Below are positions 35,441 to 45,123 of a stretch of 64,000 nt of DNA, piece by piece. Location: contig NZ_JAJUXK010000002.1 in assembly GCF_021390335.1 (NCBI RefSeq), positions 1 through 64,000 on the forward strand, read 5' to 3'. The translations under genes were made by a program, and so were the position numbers. How positions within the stretch are numbered: position 1 is the stretch's first letter; each line of letters opens with the position of its first letter. Source of the stretch: Dyadobacter sp. CY343. Its GTDB lineage: Bacteria; Bacteroidota; Bacteroidia; Cytophagales; Spirosomataceae. Below the pieces are notes generated by a model. It saw only the letters and a list, made by a program, of their open reading frames with translations, searched no databases and was not told the origin of the DNA.

Positions 35441-37435
35441 ATGAAGAAAACTCTACTCATCGTTGCTTTCGTGTTTTCATTTTCCTTCTCGTTTGCGGAG
35501 AAAATTCAGATTGTCAACTTCCAATCCTTACCTGCGAATATGCAGCTGTTTCCGCGTAATGCGAATAATGAAGCGGATATTACGATTTCCGGAAACGTGG
35601 AAGCCGCCGGCTATTCCTACATATCCGTTGTCAAATCGCGTGATGGCGCGCGGGTTGGTTACCATAAAAATGAGCTGAAATATACCGGCGAAAGTGGTGC
35701 ATTCAGTGTCGTTTCTAAGATCAAATCTGAGCTTGCGGAGTATGCTTTTGAAGTGTATGTGTGCAAATCGGCGACAGATTCTACGCTGATCGTGAAGCGG
35801 GAAAATGTCGTTGCGGGCGATTTTTACCTGATCTATGGTCAATCCAATGCAGTAGCCTGGGAAGTGGACTATAAATACCGGAACGAATATTGCCGCACTT
35901 TCGGGACCGGCCCGCAGGGAAATAGTTTCGGGCTTTCAAATGAGATCAGTCCGCGTGTAGGGATTTTTGGTATTGAATTTCAGAGACGCGTAGCTGAAAA
36001 GTACGGCTTTCCAACCTGCGTGATCAACGGCGCACTTGCCGGCGCTTCCCTTGCCCAGCTCATCGACCGCAATCCAAACGACCACGCCGACGCTTCCAAA
36101 CCTTACGGGGTATTACTCAGCTATGCGATGCAATCGGGCTTGCTGCCTGCATTGAAGGGGATATTTTACTGGCAGGGAGAAAATGAAGCTGCCTCACCGG
36201 ACCCGCTGTCCTGGGCGCCACGTTTTGCACAAATGGTCTCCAACTGGAAGGAAGATTTTCCGATGATCGAAAAAGCATACGTTTTTCAGCTTCCCCTGTT
36301 TGGCGGCGGCGGTTACGACGACCGGATTGGCCAGTTTAGGGAAGATCAGCGACTTTTAGAAGAAAAATATCCGATTGTGCAACCATATGCCGCATTGGGC
36401 GCGCCCGGCTGGAATGGCTTTCACTACGGTTTGGAGGGTTATCTCAAACTAGGCCAGGAGCTGGCAGATATGGCCGGGTTTTATCATTATAAACAAAAAG
36501 AAAAGATCACTTCGCCCAGTCTGAAAAAGGCTTTTTACTCTACCAAAGACTCGACGGAGATCACTATGGTATTTGAGGATTACCAAAAAATGGTTTACCC
36601 TAATGATACATTAAATAACAATATCGAAGGCAGCCTGGAACCTGTTTCCAATTATTCGGTTAAAGATTTCTTTTACCTGAATGCAGAGTGGCAGAAATTG
36701 AAATCGGGTAGGGCCGAGGCTAACAGGATCATCGTGGAAAAAAAGACCACAGGGCCCGATTCGACTATCAAATACCTGCCTTCTAAATATCACTACGCGG
36801 GCTTGCTCAGTGCGCCGTGGGTTTATATAGGGCCTTTTTTAAGAAATGACAAGGGTTTCAGGGCATTGGCATTTCACCACAACAAAATTCATCCTTTTCC
36901 GGACCTGGGTAAAATCACACTGGCTGCGCGCGACGATGTCGGCAACGTGGAATTGACCTGGAATGAACTGCCGGGAGTAACTGGCTATATTCTCGAAAGG
37001 CATAGCAAAGCGGATTCCGCCGGCTCACACGAAATCCTGCATTTGCCACTGCAAGCTAGTTATGCTGATAAATCGGCGCAGCAGGGAGTGGAATATATTT
37101 ACTCGATCCGGGGTGTAACCGAAAATGCGGAGTCGGCGATCACGAGCATTACGCACAAGAAAATGAGCGCGGATGTGCTGGGTACCGAGCTGCTGACTGC
37201 CGCTGGCTTCGATGTATTTCCAAATCCGGCTACGGCAGAGGTTAATGTAGTGTCGGCGCGGGGCGGTATCCAGACATTGGAGGTACTATCCGTTTCGGGT
37301 GCGAAGCTGAAAGAAGTACGTTATGATCAGCACGACTGGGCTATCCTTAATCTGGCGGGAATCTCGCAGGGCTCTTATCTGATCCGCATTCATACGGCGG
37401 CCGGCTCGGTGGTGAAACGAATCGTCGTCCGCTAA
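35441..37435 (+). CDS. sialate O-acetylesterase-like T9SS protein
   Basis: The 664-residue secreted protein starts with MKKTLLI and a signal peptide to about residue 19. A SASA/SGNH-type esterase domain (about 120-345) shows the block-I motif YGQSNAVAW with the nucleophile Ser, GALAGASLAQLIDRN, and FYWQGENEA. A fibronectin type III-like domain (about 505-590) and a T9SS sorting domain (FPNPATAEVN, ending VKRIVVR) complete it. It should remove acetyl groups from sugars at the cell surface or outside. It is monocistronic and transcribed away from queE. Confidence 0.8.
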   Translation: MKKTLLIVAFVFSFSFSFAEKIQIVNFQSLPANMQLFPRNANNEADITISGNVEAAGYSYISVVKSRDGARVGYHKNELKYTGESGAFSVVSKIKSELAEYAFEVYVCKSATDSTLIVKRENVVAGDFYLIYGQSNAVAWEVDYKYRNEYCRTFGTGPQGNSFGLSNEISPRVGIFGIEFQRRVAEKYGFPTCVINGALAGASLAQLIDRNPNDHADASKPYGVLLSYAMQSGLLPALKGIFYWQGENEAASPDPLSWAPRFAQMVSNWKEDFPMIEKAYVFQLPLFGGGGYDDRIGQFREDQRLLEEKYPIVQPYAALGAPGWNGFHYGLEGYLKLGQELADMAGFYHYKQKEKITSPSLKKAFYSTKDSTEITMVFEDYQKMVYPNDTLNNNIEGSLEPVSNYSVKDFFYLNAEWQKLKSGRAEANRIIVEKKTTGPDSTIKYLPSKYHYAGLLSAPWVYIGPFLRNDKGFRALAFHHNKIHPFPDLGKITLAARDDVGNVELTWNELPGVTGYILERHSKADSAGSHEILHLPLQASYADKSAQQGVEYIYSIRGVTENAESAITSITHKKMSADVLGTELLTAAGFDVFPNPATAEVNVVSARGGIQTLEVLSVSGAKLKEVRYDQHDWAILNLAGISQGSYLIRIHTAAGSVVKRIVVR

Positions 37436-37522
37436 CTTTTTGCTGATTTGCAATCGGCCAACATATCGGTCAATCGTGCTCTGAACTTTGCCCCATACTG
37501 GATTTAGTGGCATATTTGCGGC

Positions 37523-38890
37523 ATGAATACTACACCAGTTCATCAGCAGGAAGTTATCTGCGCGCTGGCGACGCCTTCGGGAGTAGGTGCGATCGCGGTG
37601 ATCAGGGTTTCGGGAGAAGGCTCGATCTCAATGGTTAACGCCATTTTTAAGGGTAAAAATCTGGAAAAAGCAGAGTCCCACACGGTACATTTCGGGACGA
37701 TTTCTGACGGGACGGATATTATCGACGAAGTGCTCGTTACTGTTTTTAAAACCCCGCGGTCATTTACCAAAGAGGATTCGATTGAGATTTCCTGCCACGG
37801 TTCCGACTATATTATCCGGCAAATATTAAAGGTACTGATCTCAAAAGGCGCAAGAATCGCGAAGCCAGGCGAGTTTACGCAAAGAGCTTTTCTGAACGGA
37901 CAATTTGACCTCGTCCAGGCCGAGGCAGTCGCGGATCTGATCGCGGCTGACTCGCAATCCAGTCATAAAACGGCATTGAACCAGTTGCGCGGCGGCTTTT
38001 CAAAAAAGCTGGCTGCATTGCGCACGGAGCTGATACATTTCGCTTCGCTGATTGAACTGGAACTGGACTTTGGCGAAGAAGATGTTGAATTCGCCGAGCG
38101 CGACGATCTGAGAAAGCTAATCGAGCATTTGCTGGAAACGATCGCCCCGCTGATTGAATCTTTTGATCTGGGTAATGCGATCAAGGAAGGCGTGCCGGTT
38201 GCGATTATCGGCTCGCCCAACGTTGGAAAATCCACATTGCTGAATGCATTGTTGAACGAAGAAAAGGCAATTGTGACGAGCATTGCCGGCACGACGCGCG
38301 ATGTTATTGAAGATACGATGCTGCTTGGGGGCATTAAATTCCGCTTCATCGACACCGCCGGGATTAGGGAAACTGTTGACTTTGTCGAATCTATCGGCAT
38401 CGAACGCTCGATAGCGGCGATGGAAAAGGCCGATATTGTGATCTTTTTGTTTGATAGTGAGGAGACTTTCAGGGATATCAAAGCCTTGTCTGAAACCCTT
38501 CCAGCAGACAAGCAGTTTTTGTTTGTATTGAATAAAATCGATATCGACATCGATAGCGCCCCCCGCCTTTATTTATTGCATGAAGAGATCATTGCAATTT
38601 CTGCCCAAACCCAAAGCGGCCTGGGCGCGCTGACCACCAAACTGATCGCCCTCGTTCACAAACAATCCGCTACCGACACGGTAGTAACGAACCTGCGACA
38701 CTACGAACATCTCCAAAAAACCTTCAACTCACTGACAGACGTCATCAACGGGCTGACGCTAGGAGTGACAGGTGATTTTCTAGCCCAGGATATCCGCCTT
38801 TCGCTGCACCATTTGGGGGAGATTACGGGGACGATTGTGACGGATGATTTGCTGGATAATATATTTTCAAAGTTTTGTATCGGGAAGTAG
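37523..38890 (+). CDS. mnmE: tRNA modification GTPase MnmE
   Basis: MnmE (455 residues) forms the 5-taurinomethyl/5-carboxymethylaminomethyl-type modification of wobble uridine together with MnmG. It has the N-terminal formyl-folate-binding domain (1-115), a helical domain split around a G domain with GSPNVGKST (about 230), DTAG (about 277) and NKID (about 337), and ends with the invariant FCIGK whose Cys is needed for the reaction. The family length is about 455, so it is complete. A putative integration target overlaps its last codons (see 38873-38890). Confidence 0.96.
   Translation: MNTTPVHQQEVICALATPSGVGAIAVIRVSGEGSISMVNAIFKGKNLEKAESHTVHFGTISDGTDIIDEVLVTVFKTPRSFTKEDSIEISCHGSDYIIRQILKVLISKGARIAKPGEFTQRAFLNGQFDLVQAEAVADLIAADSQSSHKTALNQLRGGFSKKLAALRTELIHFASLIELELDFGEEDVEFAERDDLRKLIEHLLETIAPLIESFDLGNAIKEGVPVAIIGSPNVGKSTLLNALLNEEKAIVTSIAGTTRDVIEDTMLLGGIKFRFIDTAGIRETVDFVESIGIERSIAAMEKADIVIFLFDSEETFRDIKALSETLPADKQFLFVLNKIDIDIDSAPRLYLLHEEIIAISAQTQSGLGALTTKLIALVHKQSATDTVVTNLRHYEHLQKTFNSLTDVINGLTLGVTGDFLAQDIRLSLHHLGEITGTIVTDDLLDNIFSKFCIGK
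38873..38890 (+). other. candidate integration site at mnmE 3' end
   Basis: The last 18 bases of mnmE, TTTTGTATCGGGAAGTAG, match TTCTGTATTGGTAAGTAA, the site used by SGI1-type elements in the end of trmE/mnmE, at 14 of 18 positions. Much of that is enforced by the conserved codons for CIGK. No second copy was found in the window. The element-derived stub at 39118 lies 228 bp away. Confidence 0.3.
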
Positions 38891-38992
38891 CGTAGCTAAA
38901 CAACTGCAAAATTCTGCAAACAACAGCCTCTAAAACAGAGACTTATCCAGTATTTTCTGTGCTTTGTTACAGGAATTTTGTGACGTTTTGTT

Positions 38993-39000
38993 TATATTTG
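38993..39000 (+). promoter_or_regulatory. perfect Bacteroidota -7 box
   Basis: TATATTTG is a perfect match to TAnnTTTG. It lies in the AT-rich DNA after mnmE, about 118 bp before the small truncated gene at 39118. TTTG runs stand upstream, but none at an ideal spacing. In this phylum such boxes often precede element genes. Confidence 0.4.
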
Positions 39001-39117
39001 TCCCCTATTTGTCACTGAACGATGAGGGTCGATGGGATAAGTGAAAACTGGAGAGATTACTTCGCTTACTTACTCTTAAAAGATCTTATTTACCGTTATA
39101 TAGTCTAATATCACCCA

Positions 39118-39222
39118 ATGAGCTCCGATATTAGCATCACGCGTATTTGCGAACATTGCAACAAAGAGTTGCAGCGAAAACACTATAACAAGGCTACGAT
39201 TTCGCGCGTTATGTACTCTTAA
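39118..39222 (+). pseudogene. stub of a mobile-element zinc-ribbon/HTH gene
   Basis: This 34-codon frame (MSSDISITRICEHCNKE at its start) matches the opening of small zinc-finger plus helix-turn-helix (excisionase-like) proteins carried on Bacteroidota mobile elements, with the first Cys pair CEHC visible. After KE the frame slips. Shifting by one base recovers an AKT-like tract, but the rest (second Cys pair, helix-turn-helix) is missing. It looks truncated and frameshifted. A neighbouring -7 box fits its old promoter. Family assignment is from memory of the motif. Confidence 0.4.
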
Positions 39223-39231
39223 TGGTTATTG

Positions 39232-39912
39232 TTACAAATATGGACGCGCCATTTCATCAGCCTTTGCCCGGTTGTCATCGCGCTGAGTAATGTCGGCCCT
39301 TTGCAAAGCAGATTTTAGTGATTCTCTATCCAAATCCTGACAATACGCTGGCGCACCTGGTTGCTGTCTCCAAGATTCTGAAAGTGTGCCGCCATCAATG
39401 GCATCGAAACCAATTTCGTCAACGAGATCAATAACCGTCTGTTTTTGCTGCTGATCATCACCCGCAACCGACAATGCAATGCGGTTTGGGCTGCCAGCAG
39501 GAATTGCCTTTGAAGCCAGGCTTGGCGCGACGATGTTATTAAATGCCTTGATCACAGGATGCCCGATTACCTTCGCCACCCATTCACTGTCTGTCAGTCC
39601 ACCCTGGATATCGGCGATCTGCCCGTCGCGTGAAGGGTAATAATTCCCGGCATCAACAATCGTGGCTTTCGACGCAGAAAGTAATTCTTTTGGAAGATTG
39701 ACAATGGCCTTATTGGGAATAGCAATAATGATAAGGTCTTCTGCTCCTGCTGCTGCTTCCGTAGTCACAGCAGTTGCACCTGTTTTGGCAGCAATCTCGC
39801 CAAGTGATTTTGGTCCGCGCGAGTTTGCAATCATGACCTGATGTCCAAGCGCTGTTAAATACCCGGCCAATGTGCTTCCAATGTTTCCGGGTCCTATGAT
39901 TCCTATTTCCAT
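39232..39912 (-). CDS. NAD(P)-binding oxidoreductase, F420-oxidoreductase-like (copy B)
   Basis: The 226-residue Rossmann protein has the dinucleotide motif GIIGPGNIGSTLAGYL (3-18), a loop that suits NADP (ANSRGP), and a central VDAGNYYPSRDGQ segment. It belongs to the NADPH-dependent F420 reductase superfamily (annotated NADPH-dependent reductase). It is a clear paralogue of the product at 41322, with which it shares AGSPxRIAxxxA and SWRQQPGAPxYCxDL. It is the last gene of an ArsR-headed operon and may supply reduced flavin, or act on the product of the monooxygenase, but neither is proven. Confidence 0.8.
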   Translation of the reverse strand: MEIGIIGPGNIGSTLAGYLTALGHQVMIANSRGPKSLGEIAAKTGATAVTTEAAAGAEDLIIIAIPNKAIVNLPKELLSASKATIVDAGNYYPSRDGQIADIQGGLTDSEWVAKVIGHPVIKAFNNIVAPSLASKAIPAGSPNRIALSVAGDDQQQKQTVIDLVDEIGFDAIDGGTLSESWRQQPGAPAYCQDLDRESLKSALQRADITQRDDNRAKADEMARPYL

Positions 39913-39941
39913 GATGTTTGTATTTAGTTTTTCTAATTAAT

Positions 39942-41309
39942 TTATTTGTTTGAAACACGCGGATCAATTCCATACTGGTCCGGCGCGCCCAGATGTTGGC
40001 GCAGGGTTTTGCCTTCGTATTCCTTATGAAAAAGCCCGCGCTCTTGTAAAATGGGAACTACTTCGTCCACAAAAGCATCAATCCCGTCTGAGTTCACGTC
40101 TGGCGAAATCCAGAATCCATCGGCAGCACCAGCTTCAAACCACGCCTGCATATGATCGGCAGCTTCAATTCCCGGACCAACAATTACAGGATGATAATCG
40201 ATCACACCGTGCGCCAAAATATCACGCAGAATCCATCCTTCTTTTGCAATCTTCAAAGCATGTGGTGCACGGGGATCATAACGAGACGGGCGGGCATCCT
40301 GCAACAGTTCTTTTGAAATTGGTTCATCAAGCCGGGTTGCATCAATTGGAATGCTAAGCATTTGCTGAAGATAACCGGCCCTTTGGCGGAATGAATGCGC
40401 TGTTAGTTGAATCCGGCGGTCGAGTGCTGCTCGTCTGTCTTTGGCGATGGTCGTCATCAGACCGGGAATGTATTTAATCTCGTCAGGATCACGTCCGTAA
40501 CGTTTAGCAGCTTCCCTGAATGCATTCCGTTGGGCACGTGCATCTTCAATAGTAAATGCTGCGCCGATAACTGCATTGGCAAAACGCCCTGCCAATTCGT
40601 GACCATTAGGACTGCCGCCGGCGTGAAAAATAATGGGCTGGCCTTGCTCGGATGGCGGAATGTAAAGCGGTCCACGCGAGCCGACATACTTGCCCTGTAA
40701 ATTGATGGGAAGGATCTGCTCTTTCTTAGCAAACTGGCCAGTCTGCTGGTTGTGCACCCACGCACCCCTTCCCCAACTTCCCCAAAGTGCCTGTATCAGT
40801 TGGACTGTCTCGTGCGCACGGCCATAACGATCTTCACTGGATGGAATTTTCCTGCCGTAATTGGCAGCAACATCATCGCCGCTTGATGTAATGGCATTCC
40901 AGCCCGCTCGGCCATGGCTCATTACATCGAGCGCTTTGAATTGCCTTGCCAGGTTGAAAGGCTCATTGAATGTAGTAGATCCCGTTGCAACCAGTCCGAT
41001 ATACTCCGTTTCGCGCGCCACAGCAGCCAGGGTCATCATTACATCCAGGTTGAAGGCAGGAGATTCGCTTTCTATATCTGTTATAACAGCGCCAGGGCCA
41101 TCTGGTAAAAATATAAACTGAAATTTGCCGCGCTCAGCTGCCTGCGCCTGCTTTACACGCACATCAAAACTGGTGTAGCTTTCGGGATCTACTCTCGGCA
41201 TACGCCACGCTCCGGGTTGAGAGCCATATCCATTCCCGAGATGAAGACCAATTAGCATCTGCTTGCTGATTCCCAAGTGCAAATCTGTTTTTTCTTTTAA
41301 AGAATCCAT
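39942..41309 (-). CDS. NtaA/SnaA/DszA-family FMN-dependent monooxygenase
   Basis: The 455-residue luciferase-like monooxygenase belongs to the NtaA/SnaA/DszA/DmoA group, recognised by HLGNGYGSQPGAWRMPRVDPE, GPGAVITDIESESPAF, VSARE-type region AAVARETEYIGLVATGSTTFNEPF, and SHGRAGWNAITS. These enzymes use reduced FMN and oxygen to attack nitrilotriacetate, dibenzothiophene sulfone, pristinamycin precursors or dimethyl sulfide. Substrate cannot be told here. It is flanked in its operon by two paralogous oxidoreductases, 12 and 29 bp away, and lacks the usual flavin reductase of the NtaB/DszD type. Confidence 0.88.
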   Translation of the reverse strand: MDSLKEKTDLHLGISKQMLIGLHLGNGYGSQPGAWRMPRVDPESYTSFDVRVKQAQAAERGKFQFIFLPDGPGAVITDIESESPAFNLDVMMTLAAVARETEYIGLVATGSTTFNEPFNLARQFKALDVMSHGRAGWNAITSSGDDVAANYGRKIPSSEDRYGRAHETVQLIQALWGSWGRGAWVHNQQTGQFAKKEQILPINLQGKYVGSRGPLYIPPSEQGQPIIFHAGGSPNGHELAGRFANAVIGAAFTIEDARAQRNAFREAAKRYGRDPDEIKYIPGLMTTIAKDRRAALDRRIQLTAHSFRQRAGYLQQMLSIPIDATRLDEPISKELLQDARPSRYDPRAPHALKIAKEGWILRDILAHGVIDYHPVIVGPGIEAADHMQAWFEAGAADGFWISPDVNSDGIDAFVDEVVPILQERGLFHKEYEGKTLRQHLGAPDQYGIDPRVSNK

Positions 41310-41321
41310 AGTGCTATGAGA

Positions 41322-42068
41322 CTACATGTACAGTGCGCGACTTAGACGAACACCGTATTCTGCATCTGGGTTGGTAGTTGGACTTTCAACGCGTTCCATA
41401 ATAGCTGCCACAGCCAGGTCTCTGCGTTTTGGTAACCTGTGCTTTTCTGCTGTATCAATCACAGCTTGAATTTCGGTCAATAATAAATCTGTGCAATAGG
41501 AAGGAGCTCCCGGCTGCTGCCGCCAGGAATCTGCCAGAGAGCCTGTATAAAAGGCATCAAACCCCGTGTCATTAATTAATCGGGTAGTAATTTCCCGGTC
41601 AATATCCCGGTCAGCGGCAATGGGAATCGCAATTCGGTACGGGCTTCCCGCAGGTTTTCCATTTACAACCAAAGAATGGGAGCCGATCGCATTCCATGCT
41701 TTGGCAATTGGACGTCCCAGCTGCTCTGCTACCCATAGACTTTCTACCTGTCCCGCTTCAATGCTATCAATGCGGCTATCACGTGCGGGGTAATAATTAG
41801 AAGTGTCTATCACAGTGACTTCTTGTGAAACTTCGGCAAAAAGAGGAGCAAGCTCTGGAATTCGGTTCAAGGGAACAGACAAGATAATTACCTCTTTATT
41901 CTGGACGGCTTGTTGAGCCGTAACGGCTTCGGCACCGGTAGCCAGCACAGCCGGATCAATATGCTCGGGCCCACTGGAATTAGCCACAACTACATCATGT
42001 CCTGCCTGGGCCAATTTCAAGGCCAATGTTTTTCCGATATGGCCTACGCCGATAATTCCTATTTTCAT
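41322..42068 (-). CDS. NAD(P)-binding oxidoreductase, F420-oxidoreductase-like (copy A)
   Basis: The 248-residue Rossmann protein begins GIIGVGHIGKTLALKLAQAG and continues with VVANSSGPEHID. It is the paralogue of the 226-residue copy at 39232 but has a longer C-terminus (SPTTNPDAEYGVRLSRALYM). It is the first structural gene after the ArsR regulator, 106 bp downstream of it. Two copies either side of the monooxygenase may form a heteromer, or work on two steps of one pathway. Confidence 0.8.
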   Translation of the reverse strand: MKIGIIGVGHIGKTLALKLAQAGHDVVVANSSGPEHIDPAVLATGAEAVTAQQAVQNKEVIILSVPLNRIPELAPLFAEVSQEVTVIDTSNYYPARDSRIDSIEAGQVESLWVAEQLGRPIAKAWNAIGSHSLVVNGKPAGSPYRIAIPIAADRDIDREITTRLINDTGFDAFYTGSLADSWRQQPGAPSYCTDLLLTEIQAVIDTAEKHRLPKRRDLAVAAIMERVESPTTNPDAEYGVRLSRALYM

Positions 42069-42174
42069 ATGAAAACTATTTTAAGATAAGATAATTGAAT
42101 CAATATATAAGCAAACGTTTATGTATAGTGGCAAAATAAATCCCGCGTCAAGATGATCAGCGGGCAAAAAGTTA

Positions 42175-42450
42175 TCAGGCTGTTTTCAGAGACTGTAAAA
42201 ATGTCGTCAACTCATCCAACTTTTCATCATTAATGGCAAGGCGCATATTACGCCCTTCCTTATTCGACTCAATCAAGCCGGATTCAGCGAGCGATTTTAA
42301 GTGCTGCGACATGGACGGTTGACTTATCGGCACAAATTCGAACAGATCCGCACAGCCTCTGTTTGTCCCTTTTGCAATTTCTTTCAGCAGGAGCAGACGG
42401 TGCGGGTCGCTAAGCGACTTTGCCATTTTAGTAAGTGATTTCGTATCCAT
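42175..42450 (-). CDS. ArsR-family transcriptional regulator
   Basis: The 91-residue winged-helix protein has the core SLSDPHRLLLLKEIAKGT, the recognition helix ISQPSMSQHLKSLAESGLI and a wing (ESNKEGRNMRLAI), typical of ArsR/SmtB. The metal motif ELCVCD is absent; one Cys in RGCADLF is the only thiol. It may sense a small molecule or a redox state. It heads the monooxygenase operon on the same strand and is likely its repressor. Confidence 0.88.
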   Translation of the reverse strand: MDTKSLTKMAKSLSDPHRLLLLKEIAKGTNRGCADLFEFVPISQPSMSQHLKSLAESGLIESNKEGRNMRLAINDEKLDELTTFLQSLKTA

Positions 42451-42506
42451 ATCTATTTTTTTTTAACACATGCGCATTCGTTAATGTATGATTAACTATG
42501 TGTGTG

Positions 42507-42808
42507 CTACAATCGTTCCCTACCAATAATATCTACCTGATCTGCCAGGATTATTTTCCCTGAATCTGTTACTCCATCCTCCTTGATCCATTCGGCATTT
42601 TGAGTGGATGCAATGCCCTCTCTGATATTTCTTGCAAATTTCCAAAAGGTCTGTTCAACTCTTTAACGAAGCTGATAGAAGGAACAGTGACAGATATTAC
42701 AAGCAAATCAACCTCAGAGGATTGTACCAGCTTCGTTAGTTCAGCACTATCACTCGTTGATATACAAGGATTAAATAAAATACACCTAACTTTCTTGGGA
42801 GCGGTTTT
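42507..42808 (-). pseudogene. unrecognised gene fragment with one frameshift
   Basis: On the minus strand a protein-like stretch runs in one frame (FNPCISTSDSAELTKLVQS, then EVDLLVISVTVPSISFVKEL). Near 42625 it can be continued only by changing frame (ARNIREGIASTQNAEWIKED, then DSGKIILADQVDIIGRERL and a stop). The composition is that of a soluble alpha/beta protein. I do not recognise the family. It has no start and lies between the ArsR gene and the sensor kinase, within DNA that has no other gene. Confidence 0.35.
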
Positions 42809-42916
42809 TTAAGAATAACACTGACTTGGTGGCAAAACTTTAAGGTTTGCTCTTTGAAATCGGAACCTTGAACAAGGTCGTATATACTGAAAAATGCACT
42901 GTGATGATTTATATTG

Positions 42917-45031
42917 ATGGACTTGAATAATACTTCTGCTGGTGAATACAACCGCCTTAACGCATTAAGAAAATACGATATCCTCGATTCCTTGCCAGAG
43001 CAAGACTACGACAATATCACGTATTTAGCTGCTCAGATTTGCCAAACACCCATTTCCTTGGTTAGCCTGGTAGATGATACAAGGCAGTGGTTTAAATCCA
43101 ATCATGGACTTAATACACGTGAAACCCCACGTGAATATTCATTTTGCTCCCACGCAATACTTGACCCAAATGAAACCTTTGTCGTTACTGATTCAAGGCT
43201 AGATGCCCGCTTTGCATCAAATCCCCTCGTAACGGGTAACCCTCACGTGATTTTTTATGCTGGCACGCCGCTTATTGATGAAGATGGATTTGCGCTGGGG
43301 TCATTATGTGTGATTGATCATGAGCCAAAAGTGTTAACCCAGGATCAGCTTAAAGCATTGAAGATATTAGCTGACCAGGTCGTAAACCTAATAAAGCTAA
43401 GAAGACGAAATAGGGAATTGAGTGATAGCGAGGCACATTTTAGGTCGCTGCTCAGTCAGGCACCTGTTGCAATGAGTCTTTTTACGGGGGAAGATATGCA
43501 GATTGATCTGGCTAATGACCTAATGCTTTCCTATTGGGGAAAAGATGGGTCTGTAATTGGAAAGTCACTGACTGAGGCGCTTCCCGAAACAAGAGATCAA
43601 CCTTTCCTGGGAATCCTGAAAGATGTACTCACAACCGGTGTGGCATATACTGCTGAAAATATGCCGGCCAATCTGGAAATTAACGGCGTAATAGGAACCT
43701 ACTATTTTGATTTTACCTACCAACCAATACGTGACAGAAATGGCAAATTCTATGCGGTCATGGACATAGCCATCGATGTAACTGACCGGTTTCTGACCCA
43801 GCAAAAAGTGGATCTCGCCCAGCAACAAATATTGGCCTCCTTCGAAGAGTTACCGGTTGCTATTGCCTTGATCGACGAATTGGAACTCACATTTACAATG
43901 GCTAACCCGTTTTACGCTCAACTGGTTGGAAGGACACCGGATCAATTGGTTGGTAAACCCCTTGTAATTGCTCTGCCTGAAATTCAGGGACAAGGTTTTG
44001 ATTTAATTCTTAGAGATGTGATCACGACGGGCATACCTTATACTGTCCTGGAAACCCCCGTGGATCTTGTACGTAACCATAAGCTGGAAACAGCTTATGT
44101 TGATTTGACTTATCAGCCACGGCATCAGCTCAACGGAAAAATATCAGGTGTGCTGGTGATCGCCACCGATGTAACAGCGCAGGTCATAAGCCGGCAAAAG
44201 ATAGAGATGAGTGAACGCCAGTACCGACAGCTTTCAATGGAGCTGGAAGACAGGGTCAAACTTCGCACGCAGGAACTTACAATCGTCAACGAAGATCTTA
44301 TCAGGCTAAACAACAATCTGCGTCAGTTTGCTCATATTGCGAGTCATGATCTGCAAGAACCTCTCCGTAAAATACAATCATTTAGCTCTCTGCTTACAAA
44401 GGAACTTGGCTACGAGGTCAATGAGAAATCCGCATACATATTAGGCCGCATCAATGCGTCGGGACAAAGGATGTCCGCATTGGTAAAAGACTTGTTAGCA
44501 TATGCGTTAGTTGATTCTCGGCAGCAAAAATATGGACTGGTTTCATTGAATTCAGTGATGGCCGACGTCTTGGAGACTCTGGCACACGAAATACAAGAAC
44601 GTGAAGCCATTATTGAGATTGATCAACTTGGCGTGCTGGAAGGCGATAATGCACAACTTGCGCATCTGTTTCAAAACCTGATTTCAAATGCCATTAAATT
44701 TACGCCGCGCGGAGAAAAACCCCACATCCATATCGAATATCTCAGGCGGAATAAGGCAGACCTACCATTTGATCTAAAACTTTCTAGCAATACTGAAGTA
44801 TTCCATCAGATTAATGTCAGGGATGAAGGTATCGGTTTCGATGTGAAATACCTGGACCGTATTTTTCAGGTTTTCCAAAGACTGCATACACAAAACGATT
44901 TTGAAGGGACAGGGATCGGGCTGGCAATCTGTGAGCGTGTGGCATCCAATCACGGTGGGGTTATCACCGCGATCAGTAGTCCTGGCGAAGGATCAACGTT
45001 CTGTGTGTATTTACCTGTATTTTCAGAGTAG
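42917..45031 (+). CDS. GAF/PAS sensor histidine kinase
   Basis: The 704-residue soluble kinase has an N-terminal GAF domain (about 20-165, [26 protein letters not shown]), two PAS domains (about 175-300 and 305-430, each with the repeated [24 protein letters not shown] and YTAEN/YTVLE patterns), a coiled helix, then HisKA with the phospho-His in [16 protein letters not shown] (about 475) and an HATPase domain ([27 protein letters not shown]). No membrane span is visible, so it should sense a cytoplasmic signal. A TTG lies one codon before the ATG I use. No response regulator is adjacent; only a fragment of one follows at 45124. Confidence 0.9.
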   Translation: MDLNNTSAGEYNRLNALRKYDILDSLPEQDYDNITYLAAQICQTPISLVSLVDDTRQWFKSNHGLNTRETPREYSFCSHAILDPNETFVVTDSRLDARFASNPLVTGNPHVIFYAGTPLIDEDGFALGSLCVIDHEPKVLTQDQLKALKILADQVVNLIKLRRRNRELSDSEAHFRSLLSQAPVAMSLFTGEDMQIDLANDLMLSYWGKDGSVIGKSLTEALPETRDQPFLGILKDVLTTGVAYTAENMPANLEINGVIGTYYFDFTYQPIRDRNGKFYAVMDIAIDVTDRFLTQQKVDLAQQQILASFEELPVAIALIDELELTFTMANPFYAQLVGRTPDQLVGKPLVIALPEIQGQGFDLILRDVITTGIPYTVLETPVDLVRNHKLETAYVDLTYQPRHQLNGKISGVLVIATDVTAQVISRQKIEMSERQYRQLSMELEDRVKLRTQELTIVNEDLIRLNNNLRQFAHIASHDLQEPLRKIQSFSSLLTKELGYEVNEKSAYILGRINASGQRMSALVKDLLAYALVDSRQQKYGLVSLNSVMADVLETLAHEIQEREAIIEIDQLGVLEGDNAQLAHLFQNLISNAIKFTPRGEKPHIHIEYLRRNKADLPFDLKLSSNTEVFHQINVRDEGIGFDVKYLDRIFQVFQRLHTQNDFEGTGIGLAICERVASNHGGVITAISSPGEGSTFCVYLPVFSE

Positions 45032-45123
45032 TTTTGGTAAGCGTTTAAATTTTAGAAAATCTACCACATTTGCAACTGATCAGCCCGATAATGGTGCAGA
45101 TCAGAAATAGTCTTGTAATAATC

